A DNA stretch of 64,000 bases from Hyposmocoma kahamanoa (taxonomy: Eukaryota > Arthropoda > Insecta > Lepidoptera > Cosmopterigidae): positions 151,391 to 215,390 of the forward strand of contig NW_020653766.1 of the NCBI RefSeq assembly GCF_003589595.1, in the 5' to 3' direction. Positions within the stretch are counted from its first letter, which is position 1. The number at the start of each line of letters is the position of its first letter. The translations under genes were made by a program, and so were the position numbers. Of the stretch, positions 1 to 12,985 are shown in pieces. The notes under the pieces are model-generated. The model made no database searches, was not told the DNA's origin, and worked only from the letters and a program-made list of their open reading frames with translations.

Positions 1-3000
1 GATAACTGTTAGTGCTTAAAAATAGGAGAGTTATATAAAAGCACTTTTGACATATGGTCACAAGGGGCTTTATTATGCCGAGGGTACAAATCGTCCTTGT
101 TCCGGTTAAGTTGAACCCGAAGCCTGCTAGATTTTCAGATGTACCATGGGAACGCATGTAATACGAAACTTGTCTAAGAAACATGTGTTCATTTTAAAAT
201 GCACAAGTAATTTGCAAATGGCTCACGCGCGCATTCCACGCGTGACGTTCGCGTGACACTCATGCACTTATGACATCATCATTCCGCATTCGTCGTGTTT
301 ATTTCATTGCAAATTAGCAACAGAGATTCTTTGTTCACGTTACTTGTTCGCGACGCTCAACTTAAATTGCCTTCGCGAATCCTTTTCGTTTCGTTATTGC
401 GGAGGACAGATTGAGTGGAGTGCTAATACGCGGTCATATACAATTGATAAAGATTGTTTTTATCCACTATTATTTTCAGGCAAGGACGCAACGCCTGTAG
501 CGGCCTTTACGCTGAAAACGCCTTATTTTAAAAGACATTGTCATTGTTACTCAAAAGTTACATTTTGAGAAATGTAATAATTTTTTTAAGCTATAGTATC
601 CATAGGATGATACAACCGATCATCGTCGCTTGATTGCATTCCTGACAATCTTGATATAAACCGTGTATCTTTCAACCCGGACACTTGAAGACTTGTCCTT
701 AGTGGGACAGAAGCCAAAACAAGAAATAAAGCAATAGTATTACCACGTTGCTTTCCATTTAAGCTAATTATATTGAATAATGAAATCCGTATTCAAGCAG
801 TTATGAGCGAAGAAAGGTTGTTAATACAATTTTATTCTCAAGCTCAACCACCCAATGTCCGCTCATTTGACCACCGCCAGTTGACAAAGTAAATTTGGTG
901 TTTGGTGATCAGGTCGAGTTAGTTGTCAGTGCATCGCGTATAAATGTAGTGAGTTTTGATTACCGGTGAGAAATATGCACTAGCGTTCCATTCAAACTGT
1001 CCTCCATTGTTTGCAGTGACATCGCGACAAACTCGGTTCGTGCTTGTGCAAATGTTCGTGGCTGTTATTGTTCGAGGGAGTTGTTTTGATAAATGACTCG
1101 TGGGAGTTGCGAGAGTTAGTATCATCGGAAAAGTTTGTTTGTCCGAAGAGAAGTTTGACCGCAGGCGTAGACGCGCCAGAGACGAGCGAAGTAGTGAAAC
1201 TTGTGTCGTACGTACAACAATAACCAAAGAGAATCATACTTCGTGTAATTATACGATTGCTATTATAGTCACAGCTGGAGAATAGTCTATAGTTGACAGA
1301 CCTTCAACGAATTAAATTTTATTATTATTTTGGAAACATTGCTTTAGTTTGTCTTGTTTTGTTTCTCAGTGAAAATAATATCACTGCGAATGGCAACATT
1401 AGACATCGTAAATAATACCATAAGTCCCAACAAAACTCGTCCTGCGGTTATGTACTCGAGACTTTGTCAGCCTGCCAACCTCAACCGGCTCCGGCGACCG
1501 AACAGTCGCCGTCTGGATACCGGCCGTTCGAGATTCACACCAATTACTGGACATGTGGACATGTGCCGGGAACAATTTCAGAAATAAAACTAGGAGAGAA
1601 ATGCACCAGACAATCCAACAATTACTATACCACAGGTTTTCGATGTTAGTTCTTTACATTTAAATCAGTGTAGAAATCTTTGTTCATGTAGTTTTTCTTT
1701 ATTTTGTGCTGAGGGAGATAATTATGGAAATGACTGTATGAGAATGTTGACTCGACACGTAGACGGGAATGACGTTATTTGAACACTAAAGCTCGTAAGT
1801 ATGTTTGTACGCATAGTATGCACAAGAATTTACTGTAACAATTTTACATGTCAGAACTTATAATAAAACATGTAGAAAGGTTAGTTTCAGTTTTAAGGTA
1901 CAAAAATATAATTGAATGGTTCAAAATATTTTTACGCTTTCGGCCATTTCATGCAGCATTAACTAATCAGTGTCACAAGATTTAAGTTAGAGCTTGAGCT
2001 CAAGAGCGTTGTCAGTTTGCCAAGTTGCCGATCTCAAAGTGGCGAATCCACCAATTACGGCGCGAGACGGACGGAGGCAAAAAATATTGGGATGGACGCG
2101 AGCGGCTGTTACGCCGGCGCTGATTTGTCACGTCGATGGTCGGCGACCGAAACGCCCGACGGCGTTGGTCGTAATGATGAAGCCTATTTAGGCAACTTAT
2201 TTATAGTGAGTTCTGCTACTCTGATAATTTTTTCTATGTATTGGGTGCTTTCCTATAATTTATATTGTAATTTGGTGATTTTTGAAATAGGCATGTACAT
2301 ACATACGTGTATGTAAACGAAACGTGTAACGAAATATGGTTTCCGTTACATTACACTTCAAAAGCGATATCTAGCACCTGGCAAATGATGATGTGAAAAT
2401 AATAAATCAGAATTTTGAAGAAAACCCACGCAGAGTATTGCAGGAATGGCTATTGTAGTATATTTAAATATTGAAGGTTGCACGACGCCAATCTCATTTG
2501 GTGTTATGCAACATTTTACGGTCGCGATTTCAGAGCGGAGACCTCCATACTCATTAACAAAATATCCAACTTCAAAGTGGTCGGAAAAAACCGACTCCCG
2601 TTGAGGCTTGTACTGGCCCAGACGGCAAAAGGCAGGCGAAGCCGACCCGCGCTTCGGCCGATTGCTGACCCGCAGGTCGTGGCGAAAGGCAAGTGGCGAG
2701 TAGCCCGCGCGGCGCTCAGCCCTCCTGCGGTAATGATGACGCATCGCCGTCGCTTGATTAATGAACACTCCATTATTTGTTCGCTCCGTGTCCTTGCATC
2801 GGACGTGTCTTCGCTCTTAGAAGCAGACATTATTCTAAATTATATTGTTTCCTAATCAATAACTTCTTTTTATGTTGAAACATATGTGTGTGTTTATTGC
2901 GATAAAAAAGAGGCCCGATCCTCGTGTGAGAGATAAAATTTCAAAGAAAATAAATTAAAAAAAGGTAAAGATTGCCGTTTTATACATTCTCAGTACTTTA

Positions 3001-3424
3001 CAGTAGATATAAGACGACTCCCAGCTCTGTACAGTGCAGTTAGCGATTGCACTCTTTGCTATGACAGTGAAATGCCACAAAGTTGCGTTTCGTTACATCC
3101 AGTTACTTCGATCATAATAGCTTTGGCGGCTCTTCATTTAAGTGTAAAAATATACTTACTGACTTTTGCATTCAATACCGGAAATAAGTACTTTTTGAAT
3201 AATAGACAGAGATAGTAGCTTCATGGAATCTTTTGCTTTTCAATAGGGTGATCGGCGTTCCGAATCCCTGCGGCGGTCGCTACCTACGACTTTAACTTCT
3301 AAGTGACGCATATTTGTGAATGTTTGATAGCAAGAGGGATAACATCGTAATGATGCCAGCATGTCGAAAAAGATTCACACTTCTAAGGAAAACATGTGAA
3401 GTCCCCCATCCCCTACTTAAAGAA
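1..3424. other. Anonymous non-coding DNA
   Basis: I see no supported gene or repeat here. Base composition is AT-rich with GC-richer patches at about 2,040-2,190 and 2,615-2,745. The open frames over these patches lie on both strands at once and show no recognisable domain, which is what GC-rich non-coding DNA produces by chance. The patches could be regulatory DNA, but nothing in the sequence proves it. Confidence 0.5.
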
Positions 3425-3528
3425 TACCCGTGCCTGTCAGTGAGACGTATATGGATGGAATGATAAACTATNNNNNNNNNNTACCCGTGCCTGTCAGTGA
3501 GACGTATATGGATGGAATGATAAACTAT
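3425..3528. other. Assembly gap flanked by identical 47-bp sequences
   Basis: Bases 3,472-3,481 are N. The 47 bases before the gap (3,425-3,471) are identical to the 47 bases after it (3,482-3,528). The simplest reading is that two contig ends overlap and were joined with a placeholder gap instead of being merged. The true sequence probably contains this 47-mer once. Confidence 0.9.
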
Positions 3529-3617
3529 TGGGATTAGCTACATTTTGTTATGACTTATTTCAAAACCGACAACATGACGCAGTATACGAGAGTTGATACT
3601 CAGGTTGTTCTATGTGC

Positions 3618-4313
3618 TATGTTCTCAAAAATACGGAAACTTTCAGACGTCGAAATCGCTAGATTAGTTTACTTCAGCCACTTTCATAGTCTAATGACAT
3701 AGGGAATTTGGTTTGGGGTAATGCCGCCGATATCAATAGAATCTTTGTCCTGCAGAAACGTGCGGTTAGGGCAATTTACAATCTGGGCCCCAAAGTATCT
3801 TTGAGAGATAAGTTTAAGGAAATTAACATTCTTACACTAGCCTCAGAGTACATTTATGAAAATGTATTTTATGTTAAGAGGAATAGTAATTTCTTTATGA
3901 AAAATAGTGACAGACATAACATTAATACGAGGAACAACAAGATAACAAGATTCCAGTTCATATACAAAATTTGCCATTCACGAGGTTTAAAACTATAGTG
4001 AAACAAAAACTTTATACTAAAGGCTATTATACAACTTCTGCGTGATAAAAATCCGTGGTAGTAACCCATTTAGCTCATGGAGGTAGTCTCAATCTCTAAT
4101 GTTTCAAAACAAAAAAATATATATTGTAAATGTTGAATGTGTACAAATGTTATTTACAAAGAGCAACCCCTGGAGTTTCTTTCTCATTCTTCTCAGGGGA
4201 ATCTGCCTTACGAATGAGCGGTAGAGTTTAACCATTGTGACGATTTCAAGTGTAATAACGCTTACCTATGAAATAAAGATTATTTTGAATTTGAATTTGA
4301 ATTTGAATAAACT
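3618..4313 (+). mobile_element. LINE 3' fragment: decayed reverse-transcriptase C-terminus, 3'UTR and (TTTGAA)n tail
   Basis: The conceptual translation carries the C-terminal part of a non-LTR retrotransposon polyprotein, downstream of the catalytic RT core. Readable pieces are ARLVYFSHFHSLMT (about 3,655-3,700), then, in another frame, WGNAADINRIFVLQKRAVRA and YNLGPKVSLRDKFKEINIL. A frameshift near 3,705 and stops near the end show it is dead. The coding remnant stops near 4,040. A 3'UTR follows, with AATAAA at 4,272-4,277 and a (TTTGAA)n tail at 4,284-4,308, which marks the 3' end of the insertion on the + strand. Pieces of the same family lie at 16.72-17.01 kb (minus) and 63.34-63.45 kb (plus). 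The EN domain and RT palm are absent, so the copy is 5'-truncated, or its 5' part is hidden by the gap next to it. Confidence 0.85.
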
Positions 4314-5984
4314 TACGAGAGGTATACGAGTATACCTGTGTAAATACTACTGCATGGAAATAATTGCTTGTGAACACAGATAACATGATATCTGAATGTA
4401 CGAGGCAATTCGAAGCGTGAACCATTAGGTAGCTTGATGACTCGGCTTATGCAATTCAACCAATCTCATTCAATTTCAACAGATAGTTAATTAAGTAAAT
4501 TTTTCATTTCATTACATCTCCAAAAAAGCGACGTCAAAAGCACCCGGAATACAGAGCGATGATAATCAATTTCAGGATCCTGATAATAACGTGTTTTGTA
4601 AACTTTTTTTAATTTCATGTATTTAATTGACCTTATTTGTTATATTTGTAGACGCTCGTCAAATTCTAAACGCTTTCGTCATGTCCACCTGTGTTATCAA
4701 TAAATTACCTATATATGTATATATATATGGCTATCTAGGTAGAAAGATTGATGCTAGTGGATGCAGGAAGCGAAAGAGGTAGTACGTCAGGATCCAAGTA
4801 CGTGCTGACTGGATACTGCTTACCCAAAAGGAAATCACGTCCAGGAGTCCAAGTGCATAGTAATGGTGATAGACGAGTACTCGTCGCAGCGAAGCTGACG
4901 AGTGAACGATTACTCATCCGCTAAGTGATGCAAACGAGCAGATTGATTAATTCAGGGTCGGTTCTCGACACGACTGAGTCAGTTCTAATTCCTTTAGTTT
5001 ACTGAAGTTCGGTATTCCATTCAAAAAGGGTTTCACAATTGCTTTTGTATTTATAAATAAACGCAAACTACTGCTCCATTCTCGCTTCGGCAAATGTGTT
5101 GATCTCTTTGTAGTGTAATCTGCTATGAAAAAGAGTGATATTTTTCATTAAATTTTATTTCATTTACAGCTGAACAAATAACGAAATTCATTACGAACGG
5201 CTCGGCTACAAATATTGAAAAAGATGATCCGAACGTTCTCATCGTTGCATTGTAACATTGTTCGTGGTGTATTCTAACAGTTTTTGAAATTCCTTTGATG
5301 AATTCTCTGAAATAGAAAGTTAAAATATAGGAGCTCCCGAATTTGCCGAACTACGAGAGTGACGTCAGTTTAATTAATGTTTAATTAACTCGCTTTTTGA
5401 ATTTCGTTCCGAGTGCAGAGTGAATTATATCCGCGAAGTTACGAAGCGGAGTTGCGTTGCCGGCGAAGTAGCGCCGTGAAACGAGCTCGAGTGTAACGAA
5501 GTTGCATTGTGCATTAGCCTAGAAGTTTTGTTGCTAATCTGAGAACAATAAACAATAACAAACAGCTGGTACTTCGCTAGGATGCCGGGGGACTCGGTGA
5601 AGATGTAACAGACTATTATGACTACGCTGGAAAGAACAATAAAATACATCCATGTCTGTCTCCAAGTATTTCTGAAGTAATGGAGTCGTCCATTTTCATC
5701 TACCGCGGTGAAAAGTCAGTACTTCATTACTATATTTATGTATTAGCATACATAAGTGCAATGCAGGAAGAAATCAAACGCGCCAATCATATGACTCTAT
5801 TACCAGCTGCATTCTAAGCCTTAATAAAATTTTTAGAAAGTTGACCAATTGTACTGTATCTAAAGACGTTACTCGTGCAAAAACTAGGGTAACAACAAAA
5901 CCATGATTCGTGCAACCTTGAATCCTATTGCCTAACGTATATCAGCACAGGAAAAGCGAAAAAAGCGAGGAACGAAAAGCGGAG
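4314..5984. other. Anonymous non-coding DNA
   Basis: No gene or repeat recognised. It holds a short TA-rich microsatellite near 4,713-4,730 and a CRE-type palindrome TGACGTCA at 5,360-5,367. Confidence 0.5.
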
Positions 5985-6475
5985 GCCACCTATCGATAAT
6001 CCCGCGGCGCATCGGGCCAGGGTCGATCCCGTCTCGCCGCAAAAAACTCGCATTTGTCGATTGACGTCTGTCGATGCCATTTAACTGTTCGCTTTCCCTT
6101 TTTCATCGAACGTTGTTTTTTTAATTGTCTCCCCTCCCGCACACCCCCTGGCGTTTCCTCCCTCCCAGCGCGTCTTTTCGCTACACTAATTGGATTGTTT
6201 ACGAAACAAAAGCGGGTATTGTTTCTTTGTTCTTTGTCGGCTGTTTGGTCTCGGCTACAGTCGCTGCCCGGCGCCACTCGGCGCTATCCCGCAGTATCTG
6301 GTGCTGTCCGGTCGGATCATCTTTACCGAAAAACACGTTAATAGTGCAAGTTTCGCGTTCAATTGTTCCCCTCTATTTAGTTTATCTTTTGACCTGTGCC
6401 CGTTCGTGTCGTTTACTGGCCGCTCTTTCTTTGGCCGATCCGTTTTTAACTTTTCTGGTAGGATAAAATAAAGAA
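5985..6475. other. GC-rich block, possible regulatory DNA
   Basis: This stretch is clearly richer in G+C and CpG than its surroundings. It starts with the DRE-type palindrome TATCGATA (5,991-5,998). Overlapping open frames on both strands (about 6,054-6,470) have no recognisable domain and are best explained by composition. A promoter, a non-coding first exon or an enhancer is possible. The sequence alone does not decide. Confidence 0.3.
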
Positions 6476-8859
6476 AGATTTTGTTTTTTCCTGAGTCATT
6501 TTGTAATTGTCTTTGGATGTGCGATGTTTTACAGTCCTGTCACGCCCATATCCCTGTTGGGAGGGATTATGCACCGGCAGTAACTATAAGACGTTACGTG
6601 TACATTGTGTGTTATTATATTAAATAAAAGTCAATTATAATTAATTCTTAAATACGTCAAAAGAAATGTCGAATTTCGATGAAATTAATTACGAAGTGAG
6701 GCGAAACAAATTCAGTGTAACAATTATCAGGAAAATTTATAATTGTAAAAATTGTTTCAGAAGGAACTTATTGAAGTGAAAATGTTATTTTTTATTAACA
6801 ATTTCAGAGCTAAATATTTATTATTATAACCTGGAAACATGGAAATATTTTCTATTCAAATCGAGATTTATGTAGAAGGTATCAAAAGTCGTACGCAAAT
6901 ATTGTCTTGCCGCGAGGCAAGCACGCGTTCAAAGGCAATTACGACGAAAAACAAAGACGTTTGCTTCTCGACCTTAGCATTGCAGTCGATGACCAATTAA
7001 TCATGACGAATCTGTCCTTTTTTAACAAAGAAAAGGACACATTGTACAGAATGTAGAGACCCCCGTAGGCAAATGGGGATTTGAAGTTTTCAGGGGGCGA
7101 AGGAAACCGAGTGAATTTTTAATGCGCGGGCAAACCACTGCTTAATTACGAGTGCAAACGTGTGCCAGAGTTAATGTAAACATGGATATAATGAATGTTG
7201 GTATCGCGGTAGATTTGTTTTAGCTGCAAACCTGGAAAGCCTACACATAAATATATGTGAGTGGTCGACTAAAGGGCCCTGGCATGACGGAGTTGGACAG
7301 CTCGATGTATAATAGCAACTGGAACTTCATATACTTCTACATATTTCAATACATATTGAAATATGTATTGAATTACATGAAATAAATTGCAGGGTAATTT
7401 CACTTTCGCTTAATCATTTTCCCTTTTTTAATTTAATGTCAAGTCTTTTTTTCAACCTCTCCATTATGAATCATAACAAGTGTAAAGCAGTTACGCACTA
7501 AAATTACAGTCTGTCCGCCGTCCGCGTTCTCGTTTCGAGCGCCGAGTACTGAAGGTAGCATGTACGCATGAATTGTCGTGGACAAGTGGAAAGACACAAA
7601 AGAAAGATTTTTGGCGATATTCAAAATTCGTATCGAGTTTGTCTGACTCCAGGATTTCCAATAATTCGTCGTCGCCCATCTAAAAGCTGAATAATTTAGT
7701 ATATAACGTACATTTATAATTATTATTGTTATGGTTAGTTACACAATATGTTATAATCTAATGAGTCTTTACCTTTTATCTACAGCTTACAACGCGTTAT
7801 AACTGATACACAATTATAAATATATAATATGAATCCTCAAAATAAATGAAAAATTATTTGATGGAATAGCAAAACGTCTCAATTTAAGCTAGCAATGAGT
7901 AATTTTTTTTATGACATTACAGCGAACCAACATTGCATCAACTAACGTCAAATAGCACGTCATGGTACGAAAAATGAATGAATGTTAAAGATTTTTTAAA
8001 TAGAATTTAGGATTTGGTTTGGCGTTTTGGCGCAAATGCTGTTGACATGACCGTTTTTAAGACGTTATGGATTATATATGCTCACTGTTATGGTACGAAT
8101 AAGCGAAATGGACTTATTTATGTTCAAACTTGAACCGCATTAAGAGTTCACGGTGAGGCTCCTAAGCTGAATACCGCGAACTTGAACATTGATCATGAAT
8201 ATTTATTTACTACTGTATAAAATCATAGATCGCCACAAAATTTGCCATTCGCTTTTCTGGTCCAATAGAAATCCTCATTGTGCAAACAAAACGAACTTGG
8301 TCGCACACGATACAAGTGTTTGTCATTCGATAAATAATCATACAACAAACACAAAGAACGCCAAACGTGTGTTCACGGCTGTTTAGAGACAAGTTCAAGA
8401 ACAATTTGAGAAGCTGGAGAGTTTGTGTCGGGGTTGGGTATGAACGAGTGACTTAAATAATTAGATCGCGGCAATCCGCGGCTCCACCTGGCGCGGCGCG
8501 GTTTCAAAATAAAGCAAATACTTCTGCACACCACTAGCCATATAGTTCGTTAACGCCCGTAAAAATGCAATCAGAAATTCTGCCCTTCTAACTAAGGGTG
8601 CAGTGACTGAGTCAAACCTGTTTTCGAGAAAACGTGGTTAAAGAAAATAATTTAAAATTTACTGTAGCTTCAAAACTACGCAAGTTACAGCGACAAGGCA
8701 TATATCAATAGAGAGGTAAAAGAATGAAGAATTGTAAGGTGACATATTTATATATGTATGTTAAGGTTATGTATGATAATATTTCAAAAATATACTTGTG
8801 TTTAGTAACTGCTCTAGTAACACAACTGATCCTCCTAACCATAACGGCAGTAAGTACCT
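6476..8859. other. Anonymous AT-rich DNA
   Basis: No gene or repeat family recognised. There is a short perfect inverted repeat around 7,344-7,370 (arms TTCAATACATAT / ATATGTATTGAA) and a small GC-rich patch at about 8,465-8,505. Scattered short open frames are not supported by any motif. Confidence 0.45.
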
Positions 8860-9199
8860 TAGATACTGCACTTATTATTAGATAAATATCGTACTGCTAA
8901 TTAATCTAGAAACTATATATTCAGAAACAAATTAATAATAATATATATAATAAATAAATGCAGTACCTATTACGTTACTGCAGTTTTTGCGAAAAATAAA
9001 CTTATTGATGCTATTTTCTAATGTTTTATACAGTCGAAACTCACAATTTGTTAGTATTTTCTTACTAAACATCGACGTCAAGTGGCAGCATGCTGCATTG
9101 CTTGAGGTTTTTGGGAATATCGCTGGCCTAATTCCCTCCCTTCACTTTTTTCTTTCCTCTTTTCTCGCTTCCTTACTTTCTGTATTGTTTGCAATGACT

Positions 9200-9262
9200 G
9201 AGTAATGGCACTGGTATTACAAGCGTACTTGATAGGCTACGGTAAGAGTTCGAGTCCCACTA
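9200..9262 (+). repeat. Possible tRNA-derived SINE head
   Basis: A B-box-like string GAGTTCGAGTCCC ends near 9,260, with a weak A-box-like stretch about 45 bases upstream. There is no convincing cloverleaf, so a tRNA gene is unlikely. A worn SINE head is the best guess. Confidence 0.2.
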
Positions 9263-10671
9263 TTTATTGTATACGCAACTGCTTATCAAAGAATAAATGA
9301 TTTCTATTTTTAAGTCGGTCAAAGTGTTAATTGGATTGGGAATATAAAGAGATTATAAAATATAGTATTTTATATAGATATGTTAATTTCATATATTTAT
9401 AAAATTAGAATGAAACAAAGAAAAATTTTGTATTATTTATTTGTTCAAATCGCAGATATATTATTCCTAGATATATGAATCCTTATTTACATTTCGATTC
9501 ACAATAAACTATAAAAATAAAATCAAACCTTGCCTTATATTGAAGTTAGTTAAAGTTCAGTCTCCTTATTACAATTACTTAGTTGAGGAACTATAATTTG
9601 AGGTCACGTTTCTTTATTAAAGAACTACATTATTATTATTAACGCTATGACAACTGCTGTAACATTCAGTCTTCTCTGATTAATTATTTTACTTGAGATT
9701 AACTTTATATGTCAAAAATAACACTTTTCACAAGTATTTATAAATATTACGCATTACACACAGAAAGCGGACGACGCCCAGAGGAGTATTTCACCTCAAA
9801 AGTCGCTCAAAATGATTTTGTGATTTTAATCGATTTCACATGTAATAAAAAGCTGTTTAAAGTCATTATATTGTATTTAAAACACATATTCTTCGTTGTA
9901 TTGAAAATTAATTGAAAAAAATATAATATTAATGGGATTCGTCGTCATAAAACCTATCGTCATCTTCATTGCACCTAAGATGATGTTGCGTCAGATGCTT
10001 CCGGCAGCAGAAGTTCCTATGTCTCACTGGAGAAAAATGTACTTTTTTCCTGTGGCATTAGCATTGTACTGCTAAAAAAAGGATCAGAATTTAACAAAAG
10101 TCTGTGTAAAATGTACCTGTGGGACTTTTTTATTTAAAAACATTATGTATCAAGAATAACTAAGTTTAAAGTTACACACAAAATCATAAGTTAACTAGGC
10201 TTAACTGATAATATACACAACCTTGTGTGAATATAGTGATTACAAAAAAAAGTTTATTTTTTATTGTGGAATTTTACAGTAAGAAATATCACTTTATGAA
10301 GTGCAATCCGGAAAATATAATTTTAAGTTAAAGTACCGCACCTTCCTCTTCAATATTCATCAATAGGTATTACAAAACTTTCACCACACAAACACAGAAT
10401 TGGGTTGAAAGATTACGTTTAAACAGGAGCGCTGAAATTCCCGTTTAGTGATGTAACGGTTACTAAGCTTTAACGATGCACGTTTTGTAGATGAATTTAA
10501 CAAAATTTTTGAAATTCTTTTTGAAACAATTTGAGATTTTTCTTAGAAATACACCTGTGTGCTATGACTGGTTGCCACTAGCTTAGAGACATCTTCTCAA
10601 CAATTATAACTGCAGTATCTATACGAGTTATTACAATTTTGTTAGAACTGCAACTACAAAATGTTATAAAT

Positions 10672-10725
10672 TTCCTTATAATAACTGCAGTACCTACTAT
10701 TAGATACTGCAGTTATTATAAGGAA
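10672..10725. repeat. Perfect 21-bp inverted repeat with 12-base loop
   Basis: Left arm 10,672-10,692 and right arm 10,705-10,725 are exact reverse complements, each carrying the ACTGCAGT core that recurs across the neighbourhood. It could be the joined ends of a MITE or a site where two oppositely oriented subrepeats meet. Confidence 0.85.
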
Positions 10726-11190
10726 TTATTTAGGTTATTATAGTATCTATATACTGCACTTATAATTAGCTCTAAGATGGTAGATTTTGTAAAACAACTA
10801 AAATTAGTGCAGCAACTGTCAGATACTGCAGTTATCATTGGCTTTGGGATGGTAGATTTTGTAAAACATAAATAAAATAAGTGCAGTAACTATTATATAC
10901 TGCGTTTATTGCTAGAATTCCATCGCCATTGACTCAAATTTGACTAAAAAATTATATAGTAACTAATCTTACTGCACTTTATATTAGCAAATGTTATACA
11001 TTGTACCAAGTTACTGCAGTTTCATTTCCTGTATTATTTCCATATTATTCCCATGGGAATTTTGATACGTGAGTTACAGCCAAATATATATCTTGTTTTG
11101 GTGTTAACGATTATGTATTTAACTCAATTTCGTCAAAAATGCTAGTTACTGCACTTTCCATTAGGACGGCAGAATTGGTTACGGGAAAAA

Positions 11191-12720
11191 CAACGGTTTC
11201 TGGTTATGTATAATGTTCAAATTATTGTATTAGAGTAAAATTGTAAGACTATTTTCCTTGTTTAAAAAGAGATGTTCAATCACACTTCCTTTGATTTATT
11301 CTATATACCAAAGACTGAGTTGTAATATTTATACTTTACACAAAAAAAAATACGCATCTCCACTCATTGCGACAATATAAACTGATCAATAAATATTAAA
11401 AGGATTCCAATTACGTCGTCGCCTTTGTATGCTCAAGGCTGTTTATACAGTTATTTAGACACGCAATGAATGAGGAATTCATCAAAAAAATTTCGATAAC
11501 AATTCATGAAACTTGAAGATATGATTAATACAATTGCAAAATTTACGTTGGGAGTGTCTTTATGTATAATAAAATAACCTTTTGAAGATTTAATATTGTT
11601 ATCTACAGAGTTATAGCATAACAGTAATTTGTGAATTAAAAGTTTAATTATTTAACATCAAATAACACACGAAGCGGCACATTTATTTTGCCACCTCACC
11701 TGTCAGGGCGACAGGCAAATCTATACGAATTCTACGTGCTCTATCCAGTCACCATTGATTCAATATTGATCGGTCTCATCTGAGAGGTCTATTGCTATTA
11801 AGGGCTAGATTCCATTTAACATTTCTTTCCATCACGCATTTATTCGTGCTTGTCAAAAAATATTATTATCATTTATAAAGATTTAAATGGCGAGACTCAC
11901 TTATAATGAATCGAGAAGACTAGTTATTAACACTCTCACAAATTTGTTTCTATATTTTAGTCACAAAATCTTGCAGTGTATACTTGCCTTAGAAACGAAA
12001 ACGCGTCGTTTCTGTACACCAGCACTACTGTCTTAACGAACCTGAATTCATGATTAATCTAAAGTCTCTTTTAATAACAAAGACTTAGTACGTATTAGTT
12101 AACATTAAGCAACGAAGCCCCCAAACGGACATACACTCGATATTGCCAGCTTGAGACACGAAGCAACATGTGTTATTAAGGAGGGATATTTGGTATTAGA
12201 CGTGCTTTCCTGCATTAGAGTGGATGTAATGGTTTGAGCGTTTTGCATATTAGGTCCTCATACATACGTGCTTTGAGAAAACCCTCTGCGTTGAAGTGAC
12301 TTCGGAGATGTGTATTTGTGTGCTGGGTTTATTTGTACACATGTGCAGGTGATTTAATCCGGCCCGAACCGGTCTGTAAGATGCATAAGATGCAACATGC
12401 AGCTAAATCTCATCCGCTTTGAAAGCATTAATTTAAATTATGTCGTGACGTGCAGGACGGACAGTACGTATGGGTATTTGTTGCGTGTCATGATTTTTCC
12501 TAAGCCTATGCCTAATATAAACAAACTTTTTGATTTTTTTTTTCAATTTCACATTATTCTAAAAGCAGTACCTAATACGTGTTGAGTGTGTGCGTGTGTG
12601 CGTTATTATTACATAAAATTTTACTGCCGTATTGTACATTTCATAAGATTTATGGATTGTTACGTTTTCGCGATTGTTAGATATTGAGAATGAAAGTATT
12701 TTTCTGATCTAAATTAAATA
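11191..12720. other. Anonymous AT-rich DNA
   Basis: I see no gene, RNA or repeat that I can support in this stretch. Confidence 0.45.
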
Positions 12721-12905
12721 CATTTGTTATAATTGTTAATACAAAGATCGAACACTCAGAAAAAATTCCCTCCATCCGGCCGGATTCGAACCGACGTCTT
12801 CGAGCATACCGTGCCAGACGCTATACCCACTAAGCTGCGGAACGAGCCAGCGGACCTCAGCGATTTTTCTTTGTGCTTGTTGTCGTATCTTAGTAGCGTG
12901 TTGTC
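12721..12905 (-). mobile_element. tRNA-derived SINE (family S1), copy in minus orientation
   Basis: Read on the minus strand, a tRNA-like head (about 12,847 down to 12,775) carries a B box GGTTCGAATCC and an A-box region CAGCTTAGTGGG. It is followed by a short linker and a tail containing GAGTGTTCGATCTTTG (12,741-12,756). The head and tail match the plus-oriented copy at 12,986-13,223. The preceding stretch (12,847-12,900 on the minus strand) also matches the 5' segment of that copy. It is a retroposon rather than a tRNA gene, because the acceptor stem does not pair and the tail is shared. Confidence 0.75.
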
Positions 12906-12985
12906 CTGCCCCGGCGAGAAATCTCGCTATTCACTGTATTTAAAGTTTTATTGAATTGATATTCATTTATTTTTTTATGAAAAAT
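12906..12985 (-). repeat. Linker between S1 copies, including an S1 tail segment
   Basis: On the minus strand this holds a segment TATCAATTCAATAAAACTTT, also found just past the right end of the plus copy (near 13,250). It therefore looks like the 3' tail of a further S1 copy. A short palindrome GCGAGAAATCTCGC lies near 12,923-12,936. Confidence 0.5.

Larger units (their letters stand above)
8860..11190. repeat. Cluster of TACTGCA(G/C)TT-type motifs, possible subrepeats of a decayed element
   Basis: A short motif around TACTGCAGTTAT or TACTGCACTT recurs at least ten times here, in both orientations: near 8,868, 8,975, 10,610, 10,683, 10,705, 10,752, 10,823, 10,882, 10,972, 11,013 and 11,147. 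Within the cluster, the 21-mer at 10,776-10,796 repeats at 10,848-10,868, a 72-bp spacing. A perfect 21-bp inverted repeat sits at 10,672-10,692 / 10,705-10,725. There is no coding potential. It could be a non-autonomous DNA element with internal subrepeats or a degenerate satellite. Confidence 0.5.

Noticed and set aside
2358..2768. 136-codon minus open frame
   Set aside because: It overlaps frames of similar length on both strands in GC-rich DNA. There is no domain, no homologous neighbour and no splice context.
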